The notes: a model not told the origin generated them from the letters alone. DNA of 64,000 bases from Pseudeuparius sepicola (GCA_963920635.1 OY987302.1:31657278-31721277), one strand, 5' to 3'; positions 10,899 to 20,353 are shown, numbered from the stretch's first letter. A program made the numbers and translations.

Positions 10899-11631
10899 TG
10901 GCGGCCATACACGTAACGATATACTTGCGCAAGTTTAGACTTGTGCAAACACACATCATTCGGTAGAGAGCACAGACGGCACAAGTATACTTGAACAACA
11001 TCATTTTGATGAGAAAGTCAGTGGAGCAGGCAGTTGTGTTTTGTGTTGCAAAAAATCTTAAAAGACTTTAAAAGACACCAAACTATATGGTGTAAAGACT
11101 GGTTAATGAAAAGAGAATATTATTTACAACTTCAACTTATTGACTGAACTGAAATTTGCACCCAAAGACTGGCATAACAACTATCTACGTATGGATGAAG
11201 GCACTTATTTGAAAAATCTGTCGATGATTACGCCATTTATTATAAAGCAAGATACTGACGTGAAGAGCCATATCACCACTTGGATCTATTTTTTTATAAT
11301 ACACTTCAACTAATTTGTTATAAGCGGTTGTTTTTTTTATCTCTATTGTGGTTATCTTTGTTCTTTACTTGCCAGAGGCATAGTTCATTTTGGCGCAAAA
11401 AACCAAACAGACGTGCATACGAAGGTCAATGAGTTCATCTGCGCAATGGTGCCACACACGTTCAAGTAAACTTGTGCAAACGCAAACTTGCCCAAGTCTG
11501 GAATCGAAAATTGAAACTTTCTGAAGACTTGTACAAGTCTAGAATTTGCGCAAAAATCTTCCAACTCACATTACTGTATATTTGCGCAAGTCTAAACTTG
11601 CGCAAGTATATCGTTACGTGTATGGCTGGCG
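10899..11631 (+). mobile_element. Harbinger/PIF derivative, copy 1
   Basis: Inverted ends GGCCATACACGTAACGATAT and its reverse complement flank the element, and TAA occurs on both sides (10896-10898, 11632-11634), fitting the 3-bp TWA target of PIF/Harbinger. The plus strand near 11135-11285 encodes a transposase N-terminal fragment (KDWHNNYLRMDEGTYL, SMITPFIIKQDT), typical of Harbinger nucleases before the catalytic core. The DDE region is missing. Subterminal CTTGCGCAAG and AAGTCTAAACTTG words repeat near both ends and may be transposase-binding sites. Confidence 0.75.
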
Positions 11632-11823
11632 TAAGATCCCAATGGTGAATATCGAAGTGGGCTAATAGATATCTCTTACCAGTTCCTAAGATCCCAATGG
11701 TGAATATCGAATTTGAAACACCCTGTATGCTGGAGTCTGAAAAACAGCTTATAAGTATTGTACTTGCAACCCCCTGTAAAGTTTCCAAAAAGCCTCACTA
11801 ACAGGAAAGTAGAACTCTTATTA

Positions 11824-12618
11824 TGGCGGCCATACACGTAACGATATACTTGCGCAAGTTTAGACTTGCGCAAACACACATCATTCGGTAGAGAGCACAG
11901 ACGGCACGAGTATACTTGAACAACATCATTTTTGATGAGAAAGTCAGTAGAGCAGGCAGTTGTGTTTTGTGTTACAAAAAATCTGAAAAGACTTTAAAAG
12001 ACACCGAACTTTATGGTGTAAAGACTGGTTAATGAAAAGAGAACATTATTCACACATCAATTTATTGACTGAACTGAAATTTGCACCCAAAGACTGGCAT
12101 AACAACTATCTGCGTATGGACGAAGACACTTATTTGAAGGTTCTGTCGATGATTACGCCATTTATTATAAAGCAAGATACTGTTATGTGAAGAGCCATAT
12201 CACCACTTGGATCTATTTTTTTATAATACACTTCAACTAATTTGTTATAAGCGGTTGTTTTTTATCTCTATTGTGGTAATCTTTGATCTTTACTTGCCAG
12301 AGGCATAGTTCATTTCTAGATATTTATAAAATCTTCCAAATTTTCTCGCACTCCACATGTCTCGTCACTCATTTTGGCGCAAAAAAAAACCAAATAGACG
12401 TGCATACGAACGTCAATGAGTTCAACTGCGCAATGGTGCCACACACGTTCAAGTAAACTTGTGCAAACGTAAACTTGCCCAAGTCTGGAATCGAAAATTG
12501 AAACTTTCTGAAGACTTGTACAAGTCTAGAATTTGCGCAAAAATCTTCCAACACACGTTACTGTATATTTGTGCAAGTCTAAACTTGTGCAAGTATATCG
12601 TTACGTGTATGGCTGGCG
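11824..12618 (+). mobile_element. Harbinger/PIF derivative, copy 2
   Basis: This is a second copy in the same orientation with the same ends and the same transposase fragment (LRMDEDTYLKVLSMITPFI near 12110). It keeps about 60 bp near 12315-12375 that copy 1 lacks, so copy 1 is not its parent by simple duplication. Flanks are TTA (11821-11823) and CTA, a one-base mismatch to a 3-bp duplication. Confidence 0.75.
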
Positions 12619-13063
12619 CTATACCTCATACCTGCTCAAAAATGTTGATAATATTCAAATTAGTATTTGGAAGAAATTCAATTTAAATATTATAGAGCCC
12701 AAATATTTATTAAATGTCCTAATTTCAACAAAAATAATATCTTTTATATGTATATACTTACCTCTACATACATTTTACAAAAGCAGCAGTAGCACGGAAG
12801 TAGGTAACTTTCACACTTTGGTGTATACACTTTTTGGATCATTAAGTATATTTTTTTATAATAGGTAGGTATTGTTATCATGGGAGCTAAAGGTCGTTAA
12901 AAATAAAAAATATTTATTCAAGAAAATACACTTTATTCTTAATTTAGAAGAACAGCTATATACTCTATGACTATTAATCGTCGGAGTAAAAAAGTTAAAA
13001 ACCACAAACCTTTGTGTGGAAATGACAAAAATATTAAAAGTTTAAGACTAATTCTAATATATC
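12619..13063. other. AT-rich intergenic, no feature
   Basis: No inverted repeats, coding motifs or known ends are recognised. A 111-codon open frame overlaps the end of Harbinger copy 2 and is not considered real. Confidence 0.45.
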
Positions 13064-13067
13064 TATA

Positions 13068-13673
13068 TGTTACGGCTAATACGAGAAATTAGCTAATTCA
13101 CGATTTAGCCGGCTAATTCGCGAATTAATCAATACAGCCGGTTAAAATGGGAAGAAATAAATATATTTTAAGAATTTTCGCAAATTATCCGGTTAGAACG
13201 CGAATTATGCAATATGATCGGTTATATCCGACAACACTTGGCTCTTTCGCGAATTAGCCGGATGATATGTTAAGCAATCAAGACTCTGACATTCATAAGC
13301 GTGCGTAGACATTGAAATGTAATTTTAATAAATAAGTAAGTGTATTTTTCTTCAACTGTTTTCTTATATTTATCATTGCTTAAATAAGCGGTATTGGCAC
13401 TTTTTGTAACTGCAATTTTCAAAAATTCTTCATTAAAACGCGCTTTGAAGTTGTTTACACTTTCAATACCACCAGCCATGTTGACGGATGATGCTACACT
13501 GAATTAATAAAACTTTCTATATGGTTGCTCTTGGATAATTCGCGTTGTAACCTGTTTACGCTGGATAATACGCGAAACTAAGACACATTCGGGTTTTATC
13601 CTCGGCATCTGGCTAATTCGCGATTTAGCCGGCTAAATCGCGAATTAGCTCATTTCTCGTATTAGCCGTAACA
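13068..13673 (-). mobile_element. Ginger-like DNA element with 4-bp TSD TATA
   Basis: The ends are TGTTACGGCTAATACGAGAA (13068) and its inverse TTCTCGTATTAGCCGTAACA (13673), flanked by TATA at 13064-13067 and 13674-13677. Subterminal AATTCGCGATTTAGCCGGCT words are repeated several times near both ends. A 4-bp duplication, TGTTACGG-type ends and a KRBA2-like ORF inside are together compatible with the Ginger superfamily of integrase-related DNA transposons, but no integrase core is present, so this is a non-autonomous derivative and the assignment is an inference. Confidence 0.55.
13270..13479 (-). CDS. Short ORF resembling the N-terminus of KRBA2-like proteins
   Basis: This 69-residue minus-strand ORF begins MAGGIESVNNFKARFNEEFL and continues with a segment AYLSNDKYKKTVE. 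That order, a RxxFNxxF segment followed by a LSxxxY segment, is what I recognise at the start of KRBA2-like proteins that derive from Ginger transposases. The C-terminal half degenerates with no recognisable domain and no integrase core follows. It lies centrally in the TATA-flanked element, so it is most simply the surviving 5' end of the element's own transposase gene. It is unlikely to be a functional protein. Confidence 0.4.
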   Translation of the reverse strand: MAGGIESVNNFKARFNEEFLKIAVTKSANTAYLSNDKYKKTVEEKYTYLFIKITFQCLRTLMNVRVLIA

Positions 13674-13685
13674 TATACATATATC

Positions 13686-13707
13686 AATAATAATAATAAT
13701 AATAAAT
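13686..13707. repeat. (AAT)n tract at the 5' border of Dong copy A
   Basis: A run of AAT repeats immediately precedes the retrotransposon 5' end (TACGCAGGGGGG). The matching ATAATAAT run follows the 3' end at 18001. Dong-type elements are known to insert in TAA repeats, so this is read as the target site. Confidence 0.8.
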
Positions 13708-13708
13708 A

Positions 13709-14122
13709 CGCAGGGGGGATCTGATTTGTGAGAGAGGCAGATCCACGGGTGTGACAATCCCGCGCTCCCCAGTTACGCAGGGATGAGTCTGGCCTGTGAG
13801 AGGGGCAGATTCACGGGTGTAACGATCCCGCGATTCCCAGTTACGCATGGAGAGGCTTGGCCTGTGACAGGGGCAGACCTACGGGTGTGACAATCCCGCG
13901 ATATCCAGTTGCGCAGGGAGGGGTCTAGCCGGTGACGGGGGCTGATCCTCGGGGGTGACAATCCCGCGACTCCCAGTTACACAGGGATGGGTCTAGCCTG
14001 TGAGAGGGGCAGATCCTCGGGTGTAACGATCCCGTGTTTCCCAGTTAACGCAAGGAGGGGTTTGGCCGGTGACAGGGGCAGATCCTCGGGAGTAACGATC
14101 CCGCGTTATCCTAGTTGACCCG
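13709..14122 (+). repeat. 68-bp tandem repeats in the 5' UTR of copy A (about 6 units)
   Basis: Each unit has the frame CAGTTACGCAGGG, GGCCTGTGAGAGGGGCAGAT, CGGGTGTAACGATCCCGCG. Units are 68-69 bp and about 80-90 percent alike by eye; around six are present. They end just before GGGTAGCGGGTTAGAATACT, a non-repeated leader conserved in copies C and D. Such 5' repeats in non-LTR elements often carry promoter activity; here that is inference only. Confidence 0.85.
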
Positions 14123-14218
14123 TATGGGTAGCGGGTTAGAATACTCCTATCGTGGCTCCGCGAGTCGTAAAAGGCGACCGAGGGCCGTCACTCCCACGTT
14201 ACGGGAGAAAACTATGGA

Positions 14219-17200
14219 ATGGAGAATGATAGGATGATTGTCATAGGGCCGCTGCCTGGGGATCGCCAGGGCATGTCTGGAGCCGGCGCTGGGCATGACA
14301 GCGAGCGGGACGTCGGTGACAGGGCGCTGATGAGGCGGGCCCCTGTTGCACAAACAGCTACAGCCCAACAACACGAACATCTACAACATGGGAGCCAAAC
14401 GAGAACTAGGGTTCCACCCACCGAAGGTGCTGCGCGGGAACTTCAGCCAGCGTTCACAGAGGCGGGATTACAACGACGACGCATGAAATGGACTGTGTCC
14501 ATGAATGAATCGATTATGCGTATTTTCTACAGGGTGACAAACTTAGGACAAGAGATTATCGGCTACCGACAACAACTGCATGCCGAGTTCTGCAGGGAGT
14601 TTCCACACATGCAAGTGTCTGAACAAAGAGTGTCAGATCAGTATCGAACTATTCTAAGAAATAACCGAATTCCAGAAACGCGACTTAACGCTATCAAACG
14701 GGAAGTTGAGCTAGAGATCCACGGCGAACACATAGACATAGATGACAACAACAACAATGGGGAACTTCAAGAGCCTGGACAACAACTAGAAGCCGAAACG
14801 GTAGAACCAACAACCGAGAGTCTGGAACGGGTTAACGAAGAACATTTTGAAGGCTTGGACACACATATGAGACAGGCAGTATTGCGATACGAAGGCACAG
14901 ACCCACTTAGCAGGCCACCGCTACCAAGATTAAATTCTTCCAGGAAACTTGCGATCGTGCTCGATCTTATGAACACAAGAATTTTACCAAACTATGTTTC
15001 AGTGACACCAACATTAGAACGTATGCACATGTTAATCTACTGTGCCGCAACGGCAGTCATCACTGTAATGGGTGCCAAGATCCGAACGGCCCAAGAGTTG
15101 AATCGTGCAAGACCAGAACCACGAATGGCTCAATGGGAAATGCGACTAAATCGGAAGATCGAGAGTCTCCGTAAAGACATAGGACAAGTGACGGAATATA
15201 TCAGAGGAGTTAGAACTAGAAGGATCCAGAGGGCGGTGCAGGCAGTAATGAGCCGCACCCAAATGCATTCTCGGCATGACCCCGCGAACATCACTGCTCA
15301 ACAATGTCTTGACACATTAAAACAAAAACTTTCAGTTTTCGCAGGGCGTCTGAGGAGATACAAGGCTAGTAACAACAGGAAACGAGACAATAAACTCTTT
15401 GAACGATCAGAAAAGGGTTTCTACCGTGCTTTTAATTCTAGCGCCGATGCCACAAATGCGAGTTACCCTAGCAGAGAACAGGTCGACGGTTTCTGGAGAA
15501 ATCAACTTGCCACACCAGGTCCATACAATGTCAGTGCAAGCTGGATCAGCGAAGAACGCGAGATGGGCCGGAACTATAGCCAGATGCAACACGAGCAATT
15601 CACAACCGCTGAGGTCTCCGATGTCATCAAGAATTCCCACAACTGGAAGGCACCAGGTCCAGATCATCTCCAAAATTATTGGATTAAGAAGTTGTGGTGC
15701 ACGCATGAACAAATAACTACCTTAATTAATGAAGTCTTGCTCGATCCTCTAAAAATGCCATTGTTTCTTACACAGGGTGCCACCTACTTGTTACCAAAAG
15801 ACCAGCGGAATACGGATAACCCTGCCAAGTACCGCCCAATAACCTGCTTGCCTACGCTGTACAAGATAATCACTTTTTGCCTTACGCAGCGAATATATGC
15901 TCACTGCGAGCGGAACAACATCATGGCAATGCAGCAGAAGGGCTGCGCGAAGGGCGCAATGGGATGCAAAGAGCAACTCATCATAGACTCTGTCATCTGC
16001 AACCAGGCTCATTCCAAGCAACGAAACCTCTACATGGCTTATGTGGACTACAAAAAAGCATTTGATTCCGTACCTCACGACTGGCTAACAGGTATCTTAA
16101 AGCTGTATAAAATAGATCATCATACAGTTTCCTTTTTAGAACACGTTATGACAACCTGGCGCACTAAGATACAACTCAGAACCGCAGACAGTAACATCGA
16201 GACCGACACAATCAACATCCGAAGAGGGATTTTCCAAGGAGATTCACTCAGTCCACTGTGGTTCTGCATGGCGATGAACCCTCTATCACATCGGTTGAAC
16301 TCTACAAAATATGGCTTCGCTATCAAAAGCAACAACGCAGAAGCGATCAAGTTGAATCACCTATTATATATGGATGATTTAAAACTGATCGCCGCAACCA
16401 AAAACCAACTAACGCAAATGCTTAAAATTGTAGAGGAGTTCTCCAGGGACATCGGAATGCTGTTTGGACTGGACAAGTGCCGCACCCTTAATATCATCCG
16501 GGGAAAGCTCGAACAAAGCGCACACGAGATGCAGGACGGCCAGGAGATCGAAGCAATGAGCAAGGGAGATACATACAAGTATCTCGGGATGAAACAAGCT
16601 CAAAGGATGGACCATCGAACAATGAAGACTGATTTAACGAATGAATTCATCAAGAGAGTGAGACGGGTAGTGCGAACTGATCTTAACAGCAGGAATTTGT
16701 TTAAGGCCCTGAACACGTATGCGTGCTCTGTACTCAGCTATTCGTTCGGAATAGTGAATTGGACCAACACGGACATCAACAACCTGCAGCGAAAAGTTAG
16801 GACACTACTGACAAAAGCTCATAAACATCATCCCCGTAGCGCCGTAGAAAGAACTACTCTGCCACGTCAACTAGGAGGAAGAGGATTGGCAGACCTCAGC
16901 AAGCAATTGGACCAACAAATAATAAATCTGCGTAATTATTTCCAGAGACAGGCCAACAGCTCCACACTACATAAAGCTGTGTGCGGAGCAGACGTCTCAA
17001 CACCGCTGCGTCTGACGGAACACGAGCGTCAAAATCACCACCGAACCGACAACGATAAACTACAGAGGTGGTTGGGGAAGCCGCTGCACGGGAGACATCC
17101 TAATGAGGTTAACCAGGAGCATGTCGACAAGTTAGCGTCGAACTATTGGCTGACCTCGGGACGAATGTTCCCCGAGACGGAAGGCTTCCTACTGGCCATA

Positions 17201-17881
17201 CAAGATCAGGTTATACCAACTCGCAACTACCTAAAATTCATTGTAGGAGATGCATCGGTAGTGGATGACAGATGCAGATACGGGTGCCCAACTTCAGAAA
17301 CAATCCAGCACATAACAGGAGGATGTCAGATGTTCGCATCAGCGGAATATAAGGAACGACACGATTCGGTTGCCAAGATCTTGCACCGGGAACTGGCGGA
17401 AAAGCTGCTGCTTGTGCAGACAGAAAGGGTCCCATATTACAACTACACACCTGAGCCTGTTCTTGAGAACAGCAACTACAAGATGTACTGGGATCGTACA
17501 GTTCTGACTGATCAACGAGTTGCCCATAACAGACCGGACCTTATAATAGTTGATAAAATTTCTAGGAAGACAACTCTGATTGATGTGGCCATCCCGAACA
17601 ACAACAACCTGCGTGTGAAGCAAGTCGAGAAGATCGCGAAGTACAGAGACTTAGAAGAACGAATTAGAAGGCAATGGGAAATGGAGAACGTCCAGACGAT
17701 TCCAATCATCATGTCAACAACTGGTGTTATACCAAAAAGTTTGCTGAGAAACATCAAGGAGCTGAATCTAACTGATAGTCTTTACAGGTCCATGCAGAAA
17801 GCGGTACTACTTGCGACAGCCCGAACCGTCAGGAAATTCATGGGGAATGCAGGATCGTCCAAGAACATCAATGTCACCTAG
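14219..17881 (+). CDS. Dong/R4 retrotransposon polyprotein (RT + restriction-like endonuclease)
   Basis: The 1220-residue protein carries out target-primed reverse transcription in the nucleus. The N-terminus (1-80) is Ala/Gln/Arg-rich; residues about 85-160 (RRRMKWTVSMNESIMRIF on) look helical and Myb/trihelix-like, a likely DNA-binding region. The RT spans about 470-800: KAPGPDHLQ, YRPITCLPTLYKIIT, AYVDYKKAFDSV (motif A, near 607), RRGIFQGDSLSPLWF (motif B), YMDDLKLIA (motif C, near 717) and KYLGM. A CX3CX7HX4C finger lies near 1019-1036. The restriction-like endonuclease follows: RPDLIIVDK near 1104, LIDVAIP and VEKIAKYRDLEERI. ATG at 14219 is chosen as first in the long frame; an upstream ATG at 14214 opens only a very short frame. 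All catalytic motifs are present, so it could be active. Confidence 0.92.
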   Translation: MENDRMIVIGPLPGDRQGMSGAGAGHDSERDVGDRALMRRAPVAQTATAQQHEHLQHGSQTRTRVPPTEGAARELQPAFTEAGLQRRRMKWTVSMNESIMRIFYRVTNLGQEIIGYRQQLHAEFCREFPHMQVSEQRVSDQYRTILRNNRIPETRLNAIKREVELEIHGEHIDIDDNNNNGELQEPGQQLEAETVEPTTESLERVNEEHFEGLDTHMRQAVLRYEGTDPLSRPPLPRLNSSRKLAIVLDLMNTRILPNYVSVTPTLERMHMLIYCAATAVITVMGAKIRTAQELNRARPEPRMAQWEMRLNRKIESLRKDIGQVTEYIRGVRTRRIQRAVQAVMSRTQMHSRHDPANITAQQCLDTLKQKLSVFAGRLRRYKASNNRKRDNKLFERSEKGFYRAFNSSADATNASYPSREQVDGFWRNQLATPGPYNVSASWISEEREMGRNYSQMQHEQFTTAEVSDVIKNSHNWKAPGPDHLQNYWIKKLWCTHEQITTLINEVLLDPLKMPLFLTQGATYLLPKDQRNTDNPAKYRPITCLPTLYKIITFCLTQRIYAHCERNNIMAMQQKGCAKGAMGCKEQLIIDSVICNQAHSKQRNLYMAYVDYKKAFDSVPHDWLTGILKLYKIDHHTVSFLEHVMTTWRTKIQLRTADSNIETDTINIRRGIFQGDSLSPLWFCMAMNPLSHRLNSTKYGFAIKSNNAEAIKLNHLLYMDDLKLIAATKNQLTQMLKIVEEFSRDIGMLFGLDKCRTLNIIRGKLEQSAHEMQDGQEIEAMSKGDTYKYLGMKQAQRMDHRTMKTDLTNEFIKRVRRVVRTDLNSRNLFKALNTYACSVLSYSFGIVNWTNTDINNLQRKVRTLLTKAHKHHPRSAVERTTLPRQLGGRGLADLSKQLDQQIINLRNYFQRQANSSTLHKAVCGADVSTPLRLTEHERQNHHRTDNDKLQRWLGKPLHGRHPNEVNQEHVDKLASNYWLTSGRMFPETEGFLLAIQDQVIPTRNYLKFIVGDASVVDDRCRYGCPTSETIQHITGGCQMFASAEYKERHDSVAKILHRELAEKLLLVQTERVPYYNYTPEPVLENSNYKMYWDRTVLTDQRVAHNRPDLIIVDKISRKTTLIDVAIPNNNNLRVKQVEKIAKYRDLEERIRRQWEMENVQTIPIIMSTTGVIPKSLLRNIKELNLTDSLYRSMQKAVLLATARTVRKFMGNAGSSKNINVT

Positions 17882-18009
17882 GGCCCGATAACATGGCAAG
17901 GGTCTCGTCCGAGCCAGATCCTTTTGGTATCCGGGATGCCCGGGATCTGAGTGAATGTTCCCCGTAGAGGGAGTGCGAATGCCTTTTGGCTAAGTCGATA
18001 ATAATAATA

Positions 18010-18738
18010 TGTTTATTTACCATAAATTACAATAAATTTTACAACAATATCTAATTGCAAGAATTCACAATAAATAAACAAGAAATTCCCACGAGACAAT
18101 TTATGTTGTCTGTTTGGGGAGGTCTACATCAAGGTTTTTTTACATGATCACAATCGAAAAGGTCAAAAATCGGGAGTATAGTAAAATATCGAGTAGGATA
18201 ACATTTTCCGGTTAATTACAAATTCGGTTGACATACATATTTAAAGGCTTGTGAAGATCAAGTATAATTCTGGTTTATAGTTTTGTAAATAACATGTCTG
18301 TCGGTGCCGTTTAGAAAATTGTTGACACTATTTTTGAAAGATTTATAGCTAGCACTGAAAAACAGAGTGCCAGGCACCAAAGCAATGAGTTTAGAAGATA
18401 AACAGCATGAACTTCTTTGACCAATGCTCTTTTCTCATTTAGGTGCTAAAACTATTTTTTCTTTATATCACATGGAATACTCGTGTTGATTTTTTGTAGG
18501 TTAATTTTTTTTTATATACGAATAAAAGTATTTTGAGACAAAATAGTTGTCTAATATCTAAAGTTTTAGATTCCGCAAATAGCAATTCACTTGGAAAAAT
18601 AAATGGTTTTTGAAATATTACTTTAAGAACCCATTTTTGTACAACATATAAACATTTCAAGTGTCGATCATATACTCCTCCCCATCCCAATAACCCATAG
18701 GTTAGTTGGGACTGGACTAGAGCATAATATATCACTTG
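18010..18738 (-). pseudogene. LINE (Jockey/CR1-like) 3' portion, split by the Polinton
   Basis: The minus strand from the Polinton's left TSD encodes VIYYALVQSQLTYGLLGWGG, then a region ending in KKKLTYKKSTRVF: the standard C-terminal block downstream of the RT core in APE-type non-LTR elements. It continues the RT piece that stops at the Polinton's right TSD (34603). About 450 bp of untranslated sequence follow to a TTATTATTAT tail near 18010. The two halves are joined out of frame by one nucleotide near the junction, so the LINE carries a frameshift there. Confidence 0.8.
18733..18738. repeat. Left 6-bp target site duplication CACTTG
   Basis: CACTTG directly precedes the AGTAGAGAGG terminus. 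The identical hexamer follows the other end at 34603. Six-base duplications are the rule for Maverick/Polinton integration by their retroviral-type integrase. Confidence 0.9.
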
Positions 18739-19175
18739 AGTAGAGAGGCAAAGCGGGTGCACCATCATTCCATCTCACTCGCACTCATGTATTTTCCCAT
18801 ATAAGATAACGACTTCCGGTGCGGTCTTATCGCTACTTTTGGTCTGTCTCTCTCGTCCGTAGTCTCGGCGCGGCGTTCGCGGCGTTGCCGGATCCTCGAT
18901 TTTGTCGTGTAGGTGCGACGTTGCCTTTTCCTGGAATGAAATAAAAAAAGCCCGTGTGTGGAATCGAACCGGTTCCGTTCGTGTCCCGATCCCGTCGCCT
19001 TGACCACTCGTCCACCCGTCCATATTCTAATCGCACCGTAGAAATGGCAAGGTTCTGTCTCGCCGACGTCATCCGTTCGGGCGCGCGCACGCTTGCACCT
19101 CGAGGGACGCCTGTCAGGTAGCGTGTAAGGATCCGGATCCGGGGGCCTGAGAGGGGGAGGAGTCTTGAGCCTGTC
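18739..19175. repeat. Left terminal inverted repeat of the Polinton
   Basis: It matches the reverse complement of 34177-34602 almost base for base over the outer 400 bp; visible differences are a short indel in a GCGC run near 19080, one base near 19118 and about 10 extra bases near 19145. It is GC-richer and CpG-richer than the interior. Short AAGTTAGGTT and AATATTAAGAGAAAAAA repeats follow it (19215-19360) and have inverted counterparts before the right TIR. Confidence 0.95.
18943..19020 (-). promoter_or_regulatory. Putative Pol III unit (A box, B box, T-run) in the left TIR
   Basis: On the minus strand, TGGACGAGTGG (19014-19004) is one mismatch from the A-box consensus, GGTTCGATTCC (18970-18960) is a perfect B box 33 nt downstream, and a run of seven T follows (18949-18943). 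The array reads outward, toward the element end. The sequence resembles the A-box region of tRNA-Ser/Leu, but acceptor and anticodon stems do not pair, so a tRNA is unlikely. Whether it is transcribed is unknown. Confidence 0.55.
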
Positions 19176-19425
19176 TTAGATGTCAAAATGTGCTGAGATT
19201 GGAAAAATAGAGTGACCAAAAGTTAGGTTGAGAAAAAATACGAACAAAAGTTAGGTTAAATATGAGAAAAAATATACAGGATGGGGAAGGCGAGAGAGTG
19301 ATCGAATATTAAGAGAAAAAAAGGATGGAAGATATACAGTGTGGACAAATATTAAGAGAAAAAATGTCTTTGCGACACCTCGTTGGACTCGTGTCGATGT
19401 CGGGAACACGAATTCGATGTTCGTT

Positions 19426-19433
19426 TATAAATA
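19426..19433 (+). promoter_or_regulatory. TATA box before the PLA2 gene
   Basis: TATAAATA stands 33 nt before the adenine of an arthropod-like initiator TCATT (A at 19459), which lies just ahead of the ATG at 19465. The same 33-nt TATA-to-initiator spacing occurs before the packaging ATPase gene. Confidence 0.6.
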
Positions 19434-19464
19434 TGAGCGCGCGAGTGGGAACATATTCATTTCG

Positions 19465-20343
19465 ATGTTGCTAGTCACCGGTGAAGGTCTAGTAAACAGT
19501 TTAATTAACAAATTACCCGTCGAATTGCATATCCCCGGCTATCAGTTTTGTGGGCCAGGAACAAAATTACGGGAAAGAATCGAAAGGGGTGATTCCGGCG
19601 TAAATAAACTTGACTCAGCCTGTAGAATTCACGACTTGGCGTATTGGAAAAATAAATCTTTGGAAGAGCGACACAAGGCAGACTGGGAATTGGAAAATCG
19701 CGCCTGGGATAGGGTCAAATCGAAAGACGCTAAATTTGGAGAGAAGGCCGCCGCTTGGTTCGTCACCACAGCCATGAAGACGAAACGAAAGCTGGGCATG
19801 GGAGCAAAACAAAAGAGACCGACATCATTTAGACGAGATATCGTAAAAAAAGTTGCAAAGTCCCTGAAAAGATCATTCGATGAACACCAACTTAACGATA
19901 TGAAAAATTTGAAAAAATCATCATTGGCAGCCATCCGAGCCGCTCGCATAGCTATTAAGAAAGCAGGAGGAAAGAAAAATATTCGGATACCGAGGATTAT
20001 CCCGTTCGAGCGAAAAACTGGTGGGTTTCTACCGCTTTTACCTCTACTTGGGGCCTTAGGAGCTCTGGGGTCGGTGGCAGGAGGAACTAGTTCTGTTGTA
20101 AGAACTATACTAGACACGAAACAAGCGCAAAAAAAGTTGGAAGAGGAAAAAAGGCACAACACAGCCATGGAAAAGATTGGAAAAGACGGTTCGGGACTAT
20201 ACCTACGAAAAAATAATCGTGGAGGATTTGGTCTTTTTCTCAAAAAACAACAAAAAAAACTACCAATAAAGCTACCTAATAGACCGCTGTCAGACAGAGA
20301 TTTGATAAATTTTTGCCAAAAAGTTAAAATTAAGAAATTTTAG
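19465..20343 (+). CDS. Virion protein with phospholipase A2 domain and membrane-active segment
   Basis: The 292-residue protein opens with a parvovirus-type phospholipase A2 domain: the calcium loop FCGPGTKL lies at about 28-35 and the catalytic His-Asp pair in LDSACRIHDLAYW at 56-57. A basic middle (about 100-180) follows, then a hydrophobic Gly/Leu-rich stretch starting GGFLPLLPLLGALGALG near 186, of the kind found in membrane-active virion peptides, then a coiled-coil-like charged segment. In adintoviruses such proteins are internal capsid components; that is family knowledge. ATG 19465 is preferred because a TATA box and initiator sit immediately upstream; the frame is open further upstream without an in-frame ATG before 19417. 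The last 25 or so residues look like the start of the protease, in a different frame from the rest of it. Confidence 0.85.
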   Translation: MLLVTGEGLVNSLINKLPVELHIPGYQFCGPGTKLRERIERGDSGVNKLDSACRIHDLAYWKNKSLEERHKADWELENRAWDRVKSKDAKFGEKAAAWFVTTAMKTKRKLGMGAKQKRPTSFRRDIVKKVAKSLKRSFDEHQLNDMKNLKKSSLAAIRAARIAIKKAGGKKNIRIPRIIPFERKTGGFLPLLPLLGALGALGSVAGGTSSVVRTILDTKQAQKKLEEEKRHNTAMEKIGKDGSGLYLRKNNRGGFGLFLKKQQKKLPIKLPNRPLSDRDLINFCQKVKIKKF

Positions 20344-20353
20344 AGGGGTCTTT

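Larger units (their letters stand above)
10549..11757. mobile_element. Palindromic element hosting Harbinger copy 1
   Basis: The left arm (10549-10655: CCAGCATACAGG, TTTCAAATTCGATATTCACC, ATCTTAGGAACTGGTAAGAG) recurs inverted at about 11650-11757. The right arm repeats GATCCCAATGGTGAATATCG twice in direct order (11634 and 11693). Between the arms lie a second hairpin and a Harbinger derivative, which therefore inserted into this older foldback element. Confidence 0.65.
13706..18000 (+). mobile_element. Dong/R4-type non-LTR retrotransposon, copy A, full length
   Basis: The 4.3-kb element has a 5' region of 68-bp repeats, one long ORF (14219-17881) and a 119-bp 3' UTR ending GGCTAAGTCGATA. It is bordered on both sides by AAT/TAA repeats. 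A single ORF with central RT, a CCHC finger and a C-terminal restriction-like endonuclease identifies the R2/R4 group; TAA targeting points to Dong within it. On the 3' side the TAA tract seems to be the tail of the minus-strand LINE at 18010, so the element is nested in that tail. This is the only copy of four in the window with an open ORF. Confidence 0.85.

Noticed and set aside
15407..15712. Antisense ORFs of 60-100 codons repeated in every Dong copy
   Set aside because: They are shadows of the RT/endonuclease coding strand and recur only because the element is repeated.
19629..20243. 204-codon minus-strand ORF opposite the PLA2 gene
   Set aside because: The plus strand has a clear PLA2 active site and promoter; the antisense frame is a shadow.
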